Source: Nitrososphaeraceae archaeon
GTDB taxonomy: Archaea; Thermoproteota; Nitrososphaeria; Nitrososphaerales; Nitrososphaeraceae
Direction: 5' to 3'
Length of the DNA stretch: 64,000 nt
Assembly: GCA_031316115.1 (NCBI GenBank)
Contig: JALDRC010000001.1
Coordinates: forward strand, 434,001-498,000
A program made the position numbers and the translations under genes. How positions within the stretch are numbered: position 1 is the stretch's first letter; each line of letters opens with the position of its first letter. Under the pieces are notes generated by a model. That model was not told where the DNA came from, did no database searches, and saw nothing but the letters and a program-made list of their open reading frames with translations. Positions 18,887-27,347 of the stretch are shown one piece after another.

Positions 18887-19456
18887 ATGATAGCAATTAA
18901 TAAAAAATTAGTTAGTTCAAAGAAACACATCATAGCAATTTTTTATTTAAGTGTAACTATTATGTTAATTATAACGGGATATGGTGTTTTCAATAGTGCA
19001 GAAAATTACAAAGATAAGAAAAAAATTATTATTGGAGATGTGTTGCTAGATACAGAATTTCCTAGTGGTTCTGTGAATTTAGTTACTTATTTAATGATTT
19101 TTTCGCTGATTTCATGGTTTGCGGCTATAAAGATTTTTGAAGATAATATTCAGAATCTACCTTCGTATATTCAAACTATCCTACAGATTTTCAGTCTTGT
19201 TGCTATTATTATTTCTGGTTATGAATTATTTTATAATTTTACGGTATGGAATTCTGTGATAATTGATAATTTAATTAATGGTAATTTTGAACCTGACCAA
19301 GATTTGATAAATTATCCTAAACCAGATACACCATGGAATCTGGCATTCGCTACACAAATGTTCCTAGCTGCATTAATAATTTCTTGTCATTGTTTCTATG
19401 TAATTACAAAATCAAAAAATATAAATGATAACACCCACATGAAGATAAAAACATAA
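18887..19456 (+). CDS. Four-TM membrane protein, unknown function
   Basis: The 189 residues show four hydrophobic stretches (about 14-32, 63-81, 95-116 and 151-172) separated by polar loops. The loop at about 120-150 (NGNFEPDQDLINYPKPDTPW) probably lies outside the membrane. No known domain is recognised. It follows the glycosyltransferase in the same direction by 39 bases and may assist it, but this rests on position alone. Confidence 0.6.
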   Translation: MIAINKKLVSSKKHIIAIFYLSVTIMLIITGYGVFNSAENYKDKKKIIIGDVLLDTEFPSGSVNLVTYLMIFSLISWFAAIKIFEDNIQNLPSYIQTILQIFSLVAIIISGYELFYNFTVWNSVIIDNLINGNFEPDQDLINYPKPDTPWNLAFATQMFLAALIISCHCFYVITKSKNINDNTHMKIKT

Positions 19457-19491
19457 AAAAAATCTTAAATTCATGTTAATCCATGACTACA

Positions 19492-19500
19492 TTTATAAAA
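19492..19500 (+). promoter_or_regulatory. TATA box of the secreted protein gene
   Basis: TTTATAAAA is centred about 30 bases upstream of the ATG at 19526. At normal archaeal spacing transcription would start at or near the start codon, implying a leaderless mRNA. Confidence 0.5.
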
Positions 19501-19525
19501 TTTATGAAATATATAATAACAAATA

Positions 19526-20125
19526 ATGAACGTTAGAGGTATTAAGCTATCATACATAAGATTTCCAAATAGCAAGAAATCTACTATCTTATTTGGAATG
19601 TTTTTGATATCATTATTTTTTGGTAATATTTATTCGTGGAATTCAGCTATAGCACAGACTGAAAATTCAATTCTAAAAGATGACAAAATTATCGTAAAAG
19701 AATTAGGGAAAGAAGTTCCAGAATTGAAGGGCATATCCGAAGGAAAGGAAATTGATTTTGATCCCTATATTTCGGTTCAGAATAAAACTATTTCCCAAAT
19801 AGGAATACCCAAACTATTTGAGACTCAGACTCAAGGACAAACTCAAATTACAATGAAACATGGAGACAAAATATCATTAGAGTATGGAAAACAACCCCTA
19901 CAGACTAGAGCTTATCTAATTGATTATGACACAGATGATGTAAATGAAATATATCCAATTAAACAGATAGACTATTCTACGATAATGATTTCGGATGATG
20001 TTCCGTACGGGTTGAAGAATTTAGAAATAAGATGTATCTATGAAAACGATGAGGAGATTACTTATACTACTTCAGTAAATATTGAACCACAAGAGGTTAT
20101 TGAGGAAAAGAGTGACGAAGACTAA
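19526..20125 (+). CDS. Secreted or membrane-anchored protein, unknown function
   Basis: The 199-residue protein begins with a basic stretch and a hydrophobic segment (about 19-36) ending in AIAQ (41-44), which reads as a signal peptide or anchor. The mature part is acidic and beta-rich in appearance and ends in a glutamate/aspartate-rich tail (VIEEKSDED). No family is recognised. It is probably an extracellular or surface-associated thaumarchaeal protein. Confidence 0.6.
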   Translation: MNVRGIKLSYIRFPNSKKSTILFGMFLISLFFGNIYSWNSAIAQTENSILKDDKIIVKELGKEVPELKGISEGKEIDFDPYISVQNKTISQIGIPKLFETQTQGQTQITMKHGDKISLEYGKQPLQTRAYLIDYDTDDVNEIYPIKQIDYSTIMISDDVPYGLKNLEIRCIYENDEEITYTTSVNIEPQEVIEEKSDED

Positions 20126-20180
20126 TAATTCTTTTATGATTTTTTATAAATTTGGCCAGGTAACTTTATTTTTACTCTAA

Positions 20181-20408
20181 TCAAGAACTTCTATTTGCCC
20201 ATTTTATGATCGTCGCTGTACTCAATATTGAACCTATTATACCGACTATCAATGCTCCTAACATTGATTGATCAAGAAAATGAGGTGCCATAGTTTCAAA
20301 CCATCTAGCAATAGTTGGAAATGCGAGATAACCACCAAATCCGATCCCAAAACCAAATAACCAAAACAAAAAGATCGCGAATTTTCTAGGCACATAAATC
20401 ACCTTCAT
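20181..20408 (-). CDS. Small membrane protein, two TM segments
   Basis: The 75 residues contain two hydrophobic spans (about 10-30 and 48-68), the first rich in Gly and Phe (FLFWLFGFGIGFGGYLAF). The N-terminus MKVIYVPRKFA is basic, so it likely stays in the cytoplasm. No relative is recognised. The gene is convergent with the secreted protein gene. Confidence 0.5.
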   Translation of the reverse strand: MKVIYVPRKFAIFLFWLFGFGIGFGGYLAFPTIARWFETMAPHFLDQSMLGALIVGIIGSILSTATIIKWANRSS

Positions 20409-20631
20409 TTAGAAATAAATTGATTTTTATATAAAATATATTATTATTTTCCATTTAAAATTAATAATTTAACAGATAATAAGATAGCTTGTTAAAATTG
20501 ATATAATTGAATGTTTAACAAATTTATACCAGAAGAAAATCTACATGATAATTTAATTCTATATGAATTCGAGCTAATTCTTAATATCAAAAAGTAATAA
20601 TATTTATAATAATATATATAATTGATATAGC

Positions 20632-20841
20632 ATGGAGAAGATAAATGGAGAAACGATAACCGGCATAGCACTTGTACTTTTAGCGTTACTTTTCATTTAT
20701 GCAGGATCAGTTAATGAAGTTTGGGCAATCATTCTTCCTGGGGATTATCTTATTTTGGGACTAGGAGTTGCATTCATAGCCTTAGGAGTAGTGACACTGA
20801 TAAGAAATAAAGATTTGCCTCAAGAGACAACTCACCATTAA
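20632..20841 (+). CDS. Small membrane protein, two TM segments, 69 aa
   Basis: Two hydrophobic stretches (about 9-24 and 37-57) are joined by a short loop (NEVWAIILPGDY). The C-terminus is polar (RNKDLPQETTHH). A TATA-like run (tttataataatatata) lies about 25-30 bases before the ATG. Function unknown. The next gene, dedA-like, follows in the same direction after 74 bases. Confidence 0.5.
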   Translation: MEKINGETITGIALVLLALLFIYAGSVNEVWAIILPGDYLILGLGVAFIALGVVTLIRNKDLPQETTHH

Positions 20842-20915
20842 TTTGTGAAATCTAGGGTTCAGATACATAGTTCCAAAAGTTTAATTAACAATACTATTTT
20901 TACTTTTTTTATATT

Positions 20916-21605
20916 TTGATCATTTTGTATCTTTCTGTAATTCTCGCTTCATCATCATTTTCCATAATAAATGATTTATTAGATTCGATTTCAAAAATTA
21001 TCTATGATTTTGGTTATCTTGGAATTTTTATTGCAGCACTGGTTGAAACTTTATTTCCTATCATTCCGAGTGAGTTAATTTTTCCTCTAGCTGGGTATGT
21101 AGCACACACCCAAGACCTTGGTATATTGAATGCAATTATGTTTGCATTAATCGGTGCAGGTGGTTCTACAGTTGGTGCATTGATTATTTATTTGATATCT
21201 TTGAAATTAGGACGAAAAGTAATCCTGAGATTAGGAAAATATTTGTTGATAAACGAGAAAAAATTGGAAAAGTCAGAGGAATGGTTCAGTAAACATGGTA
21301 ATATTGCAATTTTTTTAGGAAGACTTGCCCCCGGGGTTAGAGAATTAATATCAATTCCAGCTGGACTAGCAAAGATGAACATTCTTTATTTTACAATATT
21401 TACCTTTATCGGATCGGCTATTTGGAGCATATGTCTTACTTTAGTAGGTTATTATTTGGGTGAAGCTTGGGATAAATTTTTTAGAGAATCTTCGTCGATT
21501 TTCAATATTACTGCCATAATAATTATTTCTGTCATTGCAATCATTATTCTCTTGAAGTATTTACAAAGAAATAAACATGATAAAAAACAGACAGATATAG
21601 CTTGA
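20916..21605 (+). CDS. DedA-family membrane protein
   Basis: DedA/VTT-domain proteins are membrane proteins implicated in lipid flipping and envelope homeostasis. The 229 residues contain the family hallmarks: ETLFPIIPSELIFPLAGY (44-61) and the FLGRLAPGVRELISIPAG motif (133-150) with its conserved arginines and proline. Re-entrant and TM helices surround these motifs, and the C-terminus is basic. The start is a TTG at 20916 in a strongly AT-rich context. Confidence 0.88.
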   Translation: MIILYLSVILASSSFSIINDLLDSISKIIYDFGYLGIFIAALVETLFPIIPSELIFPLAGYVAHTQDLGILNAIMFALIGAGGSTVGALIIYLISLKLGRKVILRLGKYLLINEKKLEKSEEWFSKHGNIAIFLGRLAPGVRELISIPAGLAKMNILYFTIFTFIGSAIWSICLTLVGYYLGEAWDKFFRESSSIFNITAIIIISVIAIIILLKYLQRNKHDKKQTDIA

Positions 21606-21625
21606 TTATTGTTGAATGGTATTTT

Positions 21626-22675
21626 TCACGATATGTTCGTTATTGGATTAACTACCTTTTTAGATCTTAATTCTCTATATTCTCGATAAGCTGAATCTAT
21701 TTCCATTGCAGATTGCAATATTTTACTTTTAATTTTTTGTGATGAAGCAATGAACATTTTAGTATCCTTTGGCAAACAATGTCCATCTATCCCATCCCTA
21801 GGCTCCAATATGTCTACATTCCATTTAGTATTTAATGCATCTCTTAATTCTGAAAAAGGGATATTATTTGCTTGGCAGTATAAATATAGTTCCTCTGCAA
21901 AAGCAATTTGTAGATACCTATGAGAATTTTCTATGATTTTTGTTAATTCTGCTAATTCTATTGAAGATACTGGATGCATTTTTATTCCTAAACTATTCAT
22001 GCTATTTTTTGATTTGGTTTCATCAATTGTGTATTGGACTGATTCGAGATTACTTTTGTTTGATTCATCTACAAATGTAAGAGAATTTAAATTTGGAGAC
22101 TTTTCTACATAGGAGAAATTGTTTTCCCCGCAATAAAAATTCAATCCGATCTTTAAACAGCAGGAATTTACCCCTCCTATAACTCGTAATTGATTTACAC
22201 CGTGTTTTTCTTCATCCAAAGAGTACCATCTATGTGGTGCATGTACCAAATGAATTCTATGTTCCAATAGATCAAATATCTTCCTGCAAGTTCCAGCTGG
22301 GATAGTACTCTCAATAGATATTAATGCTCCATCACTAGCTTCGTAGGAGATTTTCTTTACTATTGATAAGAGATCATCGACTTGAGGAAGATGAATATTA
22401 TCTCTATCATGAGTTGAAATACAGACTATATATATATCGAAATTTTTAAAGCTATTTGATAATTTGATTCCATGAATTTGATTAGCTACTATCATAGCCC
22501 CTTCACGGATATCATAACCATAAACATCAAATCCTTTACTTTTCACATATTTTGCTACTGGTAGACCCAATTGTCCTAATCCGATGATTAAAACTGATTT
22601 AGGTTTTAAAGGATAAATGTTAGACATGATAAAAATTTCAACTTTTTTATTATATATATTGGCGAAAAAAGACAT
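21626..22675 (-). CDS. UDP-glucose/UDP-ManNAc dehydrogenase-like protein, short form
   Basis: The protein resembles nucleotide-sugar 6-dehydrogenases: an NAD-binding motif (IIGLGQLGLPVAKYV), IESTIPAGTC, a central helical region (AELTKIIENSHRYLQIAFAEEL), and the catalytic cysteine in DGIDGHCLPKD. The annotated frame has 349 residues, but an internal ATG at 22627 directly before the Rossmann fold is the more natural start, giving 333. Family members usually have 400-440 residues; here the chain ends about 50 residues after the cysteine, so the C-terminal UDP-sugar-binding domain is missing. The substrate is therefore uncertain. Confidence 0.75.
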   Translation of the reverse strand: MSFFANIYNKKVEIFIMSNIYPLKPKSVLIIGLGQLGLPVAKYVKSKGFDVYGYDIREGAMIVANQIHGIKLSNSFKNFDIYIVCISTHDRDNIHLPQVDDLLSIVKKISYEASDGALISIESTIPAGTCRKIFDLLEHRIHLVHAPHRWYSLDEEKHGVNQLRVIGGVNSCCLKIGLNFYCGENNFSYVEKSPNLNSLTFVDESNKSNLESVQYTIDETKSKNSMNSLGIKMHPVSSIELAELTKIIENSHRYLQIAFAEELYLYCQANNIPFSELRDALNTKWNVDILEPRDGIDGHCLPKDTKMFIASSQKIKSKILQSAMEIDSAYREYRELRSKKVVNPITNIS

Positions 22676-22863
22676 TATCGATTTACATAATTAATTTTAC
22701 ACAATTTTTGAAAAGTAAAATTTATCGAGAATTTTTTTCAAGTGGATTGTATCCGAAATTTTTTATATTTTTTATTATAAAAAATAGTTCTAGTACTTTA
22801 AAAAATGTATTTATTTTCTAAAGAGTATAAATGAAATATGACTTGTTTTCTAACTAATAAATA

Positions 22864-23658
22864 TTGACATTATTAATCACCACAGCCAGATTGAATAAAT
22901 TAATAAAAAAAAAAGATAACATAAGGATTATCGATACTAGACCTTTTCCTGATTATCTTTGTGAACATATCCCTAAATCTATAAACATAGATCTAATGCA
23001 ATTTCATTGGAGTGATACTTCCAAATCAGGAATAAAAGAATTTACTAATCAAAGTTGTAAATTATTTTCCAATTTTGGGATTAATAATAACACCTTTCTG
23101 ATTTTTTATGATAAAATTTCTGGACCTTCCGCGGCAAGGGGTGTTTGGCTTTCATTATATCTTTCTCATGATAAGGTTGCTATGCTAGATGGAGGATTTG
23201 ATAAATGGAAACTGGAAAATCGAACAATTAGCAAAGAAACCCACAAAATGTGTCATATACCATACAATTGCAAGCCTAATACTCTTGTTTTAACAACTGC
23301 CAATGAATTAAATAGTAAAATTAAAAATGATAAAAATATTCAGATTATCGATTCACGTACCAGTAAAGAATTTTCTGGAGAACATGTTAGGGCTTGCAGA
23401 GGAGGACATATTCCCTATTCCACAAACATAGATTGGGTTACAAACCTGAAAAATGGTAGATTTAAAACTGTTAGGGAATTAGAAAAAATTTATAGAAATT
23501 TTTCTCAACAAACTGAAATATTTACATATTGTCAAGGTGGGTATAGAGCGGCTAACAGTTTTGTTATATTGAGAGAGATTGGATTTAAAAAAGCTAAAAT
23601 GTATCTTGGCTCATGGAATGAATGGGGAAATAATGATAGTTTGCCAATTGACATCTAA
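22864..23658 (+). CDS. Thiosulfate sulfurtransferase (two-domain rhodanese)
   Basis: Rhodaneses move sulfane sulfur between donors and acceptors. The first domain (about 1-115) is structural and has no catalytic cysteine (KISGPSAARG at the loop). The second (about 140-264) has the active loop C223-QGGYR in TYCQGGYRAANS, and LGSWNEWGN near the end is the typical C-terminal motif. The 264 residues fit the tandem-rhodanese family (about 270-290). The start is a TTG at 22864. Confidence 0.9.
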   Translation: MTLLITTARLNKLIKKKDNIRIIDTRPFPDYLCEHIPKSINIDLMQFHWSDTSKSGIKEFTNQSCKLFSNFGINNNTFLIFYDKISGPSAARGVWLSLYLSHDKVAMLDGGFDKWKLENRTISKETHKMCHIPYNCKPNTLVLTTANELNSKIKNDKNIQIIDSRTSKEFSGEHVRACRGGHIPYSTNIDWVTNLKNGRFKTVRELEKIYRNFSQQTEIFTYCQGGYRAANSFVILREIGFKKAKMYLGSWNEWGNNDSLPIDI

Positions 23659-23862
23659 TGGAAAATTACAATAATTAAATCTGTTTTCTTGAACAGAGGT
23701 AAAAGAACTATTGTTCCCTACAACAACTATATAGAAATTATTTATTTATAGAAAATTGATTATAAAATTTGAGCAGCCACGACTACAATAGATACTACTA
23801 GAAACATCACAAAGACCAACATACTTGAGGGAGAGCTTCATGAATCTCAAAAAATAAAAAAA

Positions 23863-24609
23863 ATGAAAATAAATAATTTGAATGTAGGATTTAACAAAAA
23901 AGAAGTTTTAAAAAAAATTAACTTAGACATTACAGCAAAAAAAGTAACTGCATTCATTGGACCTTCCGGGTGTGGTAAAACAACTCTAATAAGATGTCTT
24001 AATAGAATGCATGAGATGACTCAAGGGGCTTATGTAAAAGGTGATATATTTTTAGATAATACCAATATTTATGATCAAAAGGTTAATCCCATAACTGTCA
24101 AGAGGAGAATAGGAATGGTTTTTCAAAAACCAAATCCATTCCCAACAATGAGTATTTTTGATAATGTTGCCTCTGGATTGAAACTTAATGGTGTAAAAGA
24201 TAAGGCTCTAATCCAACGAATAGTAAAAGAAAGTCTTGAGGGTGCAGCATTATGGGAAGAAGTAAAAAATGAATTAAACCAACCTGGAATAAGCTTATCG
24301 GGAGGTCAACAGCAGAGACTTTGTATTGCTAGATCCTTGGCAATGCATCCCGAAGTACTATTAATGGATGAACCTACGTCTGCATTAGATCCCATTGCAT
24401 CCGCCAAGATTGAGGATTTGATCCATGAATTAAAAAAGTATTTAACAATAGTTATAGTCACGCATAACATGCAACAAGCAGCTAGAGTTTCTGACTATAC
24501 TGCATTTATGTATTTAGGTGAATTGATCGAGTTCGGAAAAACAAAGGAAATTTTTGAGAATCCGAAAAAGGAACTTACAGAAAGATACCTGTCTGGAAAA
24601 TTTGGCTAG
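23863..24609 (+). CDS. pstB: Phosphate ABC transporter ATP-binding protein
   Basis: The ATPase of the high-affinity phosphate uptake system. Walker [10 protein letters not shown] lies at 33-41, the Q-loop and PstB-specific [17 protein letters not shown] at 87-103, the ABC signature LSGGQQQR at 145-152 and Walker B LLMDEP at 166-171. At 248 residues it is full length. phoU follows after 25 bases. The permeases (pstA, pstC) and binding protein (pstS) are not in the neighbourhood. The frame stays open for some 30 codons upstream of the ATG without a usual start codon. Confidence 0.93.
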   Translation: MKINNLNVGFNKKEVLKKINLDITAKKVTAFIGPSGCGKTTLIRCLNRMHEMTQGAYVKGDIFLDNTNIYDQKVNPITVKRRIGMVFQKPNPFPTMSIFDNVASGLKLNGVKDKALIQRIVKESLEGAALWEEVKNELNQPGISLSGGQQQRLCIARSLAMHPEVLLMDEPTSALDPIASAKIEDLIHELKKYLTIVIVTHNMQQAARVSDYTAFMYLGELIEFGKTKEIFENPKKELTERYLSGKFG

Positions 24610-24634
24610 ATAGATAGACAAATATTTATAAAAA

Positions 24635-25297
24635 ATGACGAAGTTACTAGATTTAGGTATCATTAGGATTCATGATTTATTAAAAAATATGATGAGTCTA
24701 GCTGAAATAACTTATGTAGATGCTATAGAAGCTTATAAAAAGGACGATATAATACCTAAAAGTAGCTATAAAAATTCGGAAAAATTAAGAATGTTACAGG
24801 AAGAGATTACGGAATTGGCTACTGAGTTAATTGCAAGATATCAGCCTGTTGCTACTGATTTGAGGTTTATAAAATCATCACTTGAAATATCATACAATAT
24901 TTCAAGATTTGGACGATATTCGTTTGATATTGTGGATTTATTACAAGAAAGCGGACCTTTAATTGATTGTGACAAGAGTTCGGTTTTGGAGATGTCTAAA
25001 ACCGTTATGAATATTATTTCAATTTGTTTCAACTCCATCCTAACACAAGATACTAAAAAATTGGAAGAATTGTATGAGTTAGAAAATAAAGTAGACATAC
25101 AATACAAGAAATTTTTGAGAGATATCATCCAAAACCAAAAAAGCCTGAAGAATAATTTTGAGAGACGAGACAGTATTAATTGTAGTCTTACTAGCTTGTT
25201 GATTTTACGATATTTAGAAAGAATATCAGATCATGCTTGTAGTATAGCAGATTCAGTTAACTATATAAAAACAGGAAAATCTAGCCCTAGGCTTTAA
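24635..25297 (+). CDS. phoU: PhoU-family phosphate regulator
   Basis: PhoU proteins damp the Pst transporter and phosphate signalling through a helical bundle that binds metals. The 220 residues consist of two PhoU repeats; the expected pieces are IARYQPVATDLRFIKSSLEISYNISRFGRYS (in the first) and LLILRYLERISDHACSIADSV (in the second), both with the conserved E/D-x-x-R-x-x-D/H pattern. It is almost certainly co-transcribed with pstB, whose activity it likely controls. Confidence 0.85.
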   Translation: MTKLLDLGIIRIHDLLKNMMSLAEITYVDAIEAYKKDDIIPKSSYKNSEKLRMLQEEITELATELIARYQPVATDLRFIKSSLEISYNISRFGRYSFDIVDLLQESGPLIDCDKSSVLEMSKTVMNIISICFNSILTQDTKKLEELYELENKVDIQYKKFLRDIIQNQKSLKNNFERRDSINCSLTSLLILRYLERISDHACSIADSVNYIKTGKSSPRL

Positions 25298-25366
25298 ACA
25301 TTTAAAGCCAGTTATTTTGAGTAATTGGAATTAATATTAAATATTTAGAATAGTTTATTAATTTTC

Positions 25367-25828
25367 ATGAGTTATGCGAATTGCGAAATAGTAGTAAGAG
25401 AAATACATGAACGAGATCTGGGAATAGATTTTTGTACGACACTTTCAAATTTAGCAGACGTTGGTGAATTGATACTTGATAAAAACCTTATCTTAGAACT
25501 TTACTTTGCTATAAAAAAAAAATCTAACTCCAAAATTTTTGTGGCGATTTTGGAGAATAAAATAGTAGGTTCAATTACCACAATCATTGAACAAAAGTTT
25601 ATCCATAACGGTGGAAAAGTCTGTCATATAGAAGATGTCGTGACAAGAAAAGGATATGAAAAAATGGGAATAGGTTCCTTGTTAGTTAAAAAAGCAATAG
25701 AATTTGCCATTTTAGAAAATTGTTACAAGGTTATTTTGAGTTGTTCAGAACAAAATTTCTCATTTTATCAGAAAAATGGTTTTTACAAACATGAAATTAC
25801 AATGAGGTTAGACATAGATAAAATTTAA
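25367..25828 (+). CDS. GNAT acetyltransferase, glucosamine-6-phosphate N-acetyltransferase (GNA1)-like
   Basis: The 153 residues form a GNAT fold close to eukaryotic GNA1: GKVCHIEDVV (83-92), the acetyl-CoA loop KGYEKMGIGSLLV (95-107), and SCSEQNFSFYQKNGF (125-139). The HIEDVV and CYKVILSCSEQN strings are hallmark GNA1 residues that recognise the sugar phosphate. The enzyme would make N-acetylglucosamine-6-phosphate for UDP-GlcNAc synthesis; archaea were long thought to use a bifunctional GlmU-like enzyme instead. The substrate is inferred from sequence pattern only. Confidence 0.75.
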   Translation: MSYANCEIVVREIHERDLGIDFCTTLSNLADVGELILDKNLILELYFAIKKKSNSKIFVAILENKIVGSITTIIEQKFIHNGGKVCHIEDVVTRKGYEKMGIGSLLVKKAIEFAILENCYKVILSCSEQNFSFYQKNGFYKHEITMRLDIDKI

Positions 25829-26495
25829 TTGGGAAACAACAACATCCTATTCTAACTTGAAATAGTTCACGATATTATTTTTATACAATATCCTTGAATA
25901 ACGACATATTGATTTAAGTGAAAAATTCCAGATTGAAAGATCAACTCATATTTGAGATAATCCAATTTCATTTTTTACAATTTGGTTGGAATAATTTGAA
26001 TTTTTTATGCATATTGGATCCATGTTTTACGCATTATCTGTATTTGACAAAATGCTATTTTCACTAAAAATTTCATCAAATTATGATCGAGATATTCCTT
26101 TTAAATATTGTCTTTTTCATAGCATAGAGTACTAAATATGAATTAAATATTAAAAATCATAAATCAATTTAGAACTAAACTAGGCGATATGTAAGTATAT
26201 TAGAAGGATAGGAATTTCTAATTAAAAAAAATAAATTTTAGATACCATTTAAAATAGATACATATTTCTGGCTTTATACAGGAAGTTAAAATTTTTGTTA
26301 TGACTGTCTTCAAGGTAAATTGAATTTATAATTTATATGATCTTCATAGGTTTGATTATAATTTGTGTTCTACGATTAATCCAAATTTAAGACAAATGTG
26401 AGAAAATTCTTGATAAAATTTTACAAATTTTATATTATTAAACCCTTAATCAGATAGAAATTATTATTAATGCCTTTTTTCTTCGATTATTAAAT
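25829..26495. other. Gene-free intergenic region
   Basis: About 670 AT-rich bases. No frame, RNA gene or repeat that I can support. AT-rich stretches near 26440-26480 may hold the promoter of the next gene. Confidence 0.6.
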
Positions 26496-27287
26496 ATGCC
26501 GTTTGAACCGCTTCTAGTTTTTGATTCGGGAATTGGTTCAATATCTATAATAAAAGAATTGAGGAAGGAAATACCAAACGAAAACATATTGTATTTTGCA
26601 GATAAGGCAAATTTTCCTTATGGAAATAAAACGCATAAAGAATTAGTAATGATTATTGAAAATACAATAAATTACTTGAAAAGATATAATCCAAAGTTAA
26701 TAATAATCGCTTCAAATACTCCTTCAATTCAAGTTTTAGATGAAATAAAGGAAAAGGTCCATATCCCAATATTAGGCGTTATACCGCCGCTGAAAGAAGC
26801 TATAAGAATAACAAAAAAAAATCATATAGGAATAATGGCCACAGAATCGGTGATCAATAGTGAAGAGTTAAGTAGACAAATACAAAAAGATATCCCTCAA
26901 AATATTTTTGTGAATAGATATAATGCATCGCCTTTGATATCTCTTATTGAAAATGGTGACTTCATAAAAAAGAGAGACAAAGTGAAAAATTATATTCATT
27001 GTTTATTAAATGATTTAGGCGACATAGACGTAATAATCTTATCAAGTACTCATCTTCCTTTTATAAAAGATCAATTATCCGAAGCATATCCATTTGTTAA
27101 ATTTATTGATCCTGCCAAAATAGTAGCAAAAAATGTAAAACATCTATTACAAGAAAAAAAAATTATCAAAAAACAAAAACAGGGACGAATGAGAATTCTA
27201 GTTTCCCATGGATTAGATGAATTTCAAGAATTGTTAGGACTGGTGGGGATAAAAGAAAAGGCAGAAGAGGTTTTTTGGTCAGTTTAA
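26496..27287 (+). CDS. Asp/Glu racemase-family protein lacking both catalytic cysteines
   Basis: The 263 residues align with glutamate racemase (MurI): FDSGIGS at the N-terminus (D10, S11), YFADKANFPYGNKT (33-46), then ASNTPS (72-77) and SSTHLP (183-188). In active MurI the last two motifs are (A)CNTA(S) and (G)CTHxP and supply the two catalytic cysteines; both are serine here (S73 and S184), while the aspartate (D10) and histidine (H186) neighbours are kept. Classical cysteine-based racemisation is therefore unlikely. The gene lies 60 bases before a HyuA-like gene on the same strand, and the pair may act together. Archaea lack murein, so no D-glutamate need is obvious. Confidence 0.75.
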   Translation: MPFEPLLVFDSGIGSISIIKELRKEIPNENILYFADKANFPYGNKTHKELVMIIENTINYLKRYNPKLIIIASNTPSIQVLDEIKEKVHIPILGVIPPLKEAIRITKKNHIGIMATESVINSEELSRQIQKDIPQNIFVNRYNASPLISLIENGDFIKKRDKVKNYIHCLLNDLGDIDVIILSSTHLPFIKDQLSEAYPFVKFIDPAKIVAKNVKHLLQEKKIIKKQKQGRMRILVSHGLDEFQELLGLVGIKEKAEEVFWSV

Positions 27288-27347
27288 TAACCAATAAAGA
27301 AAATATATATCATATTCATAACGTCATTCAGTTCAGACAACCCTAAT

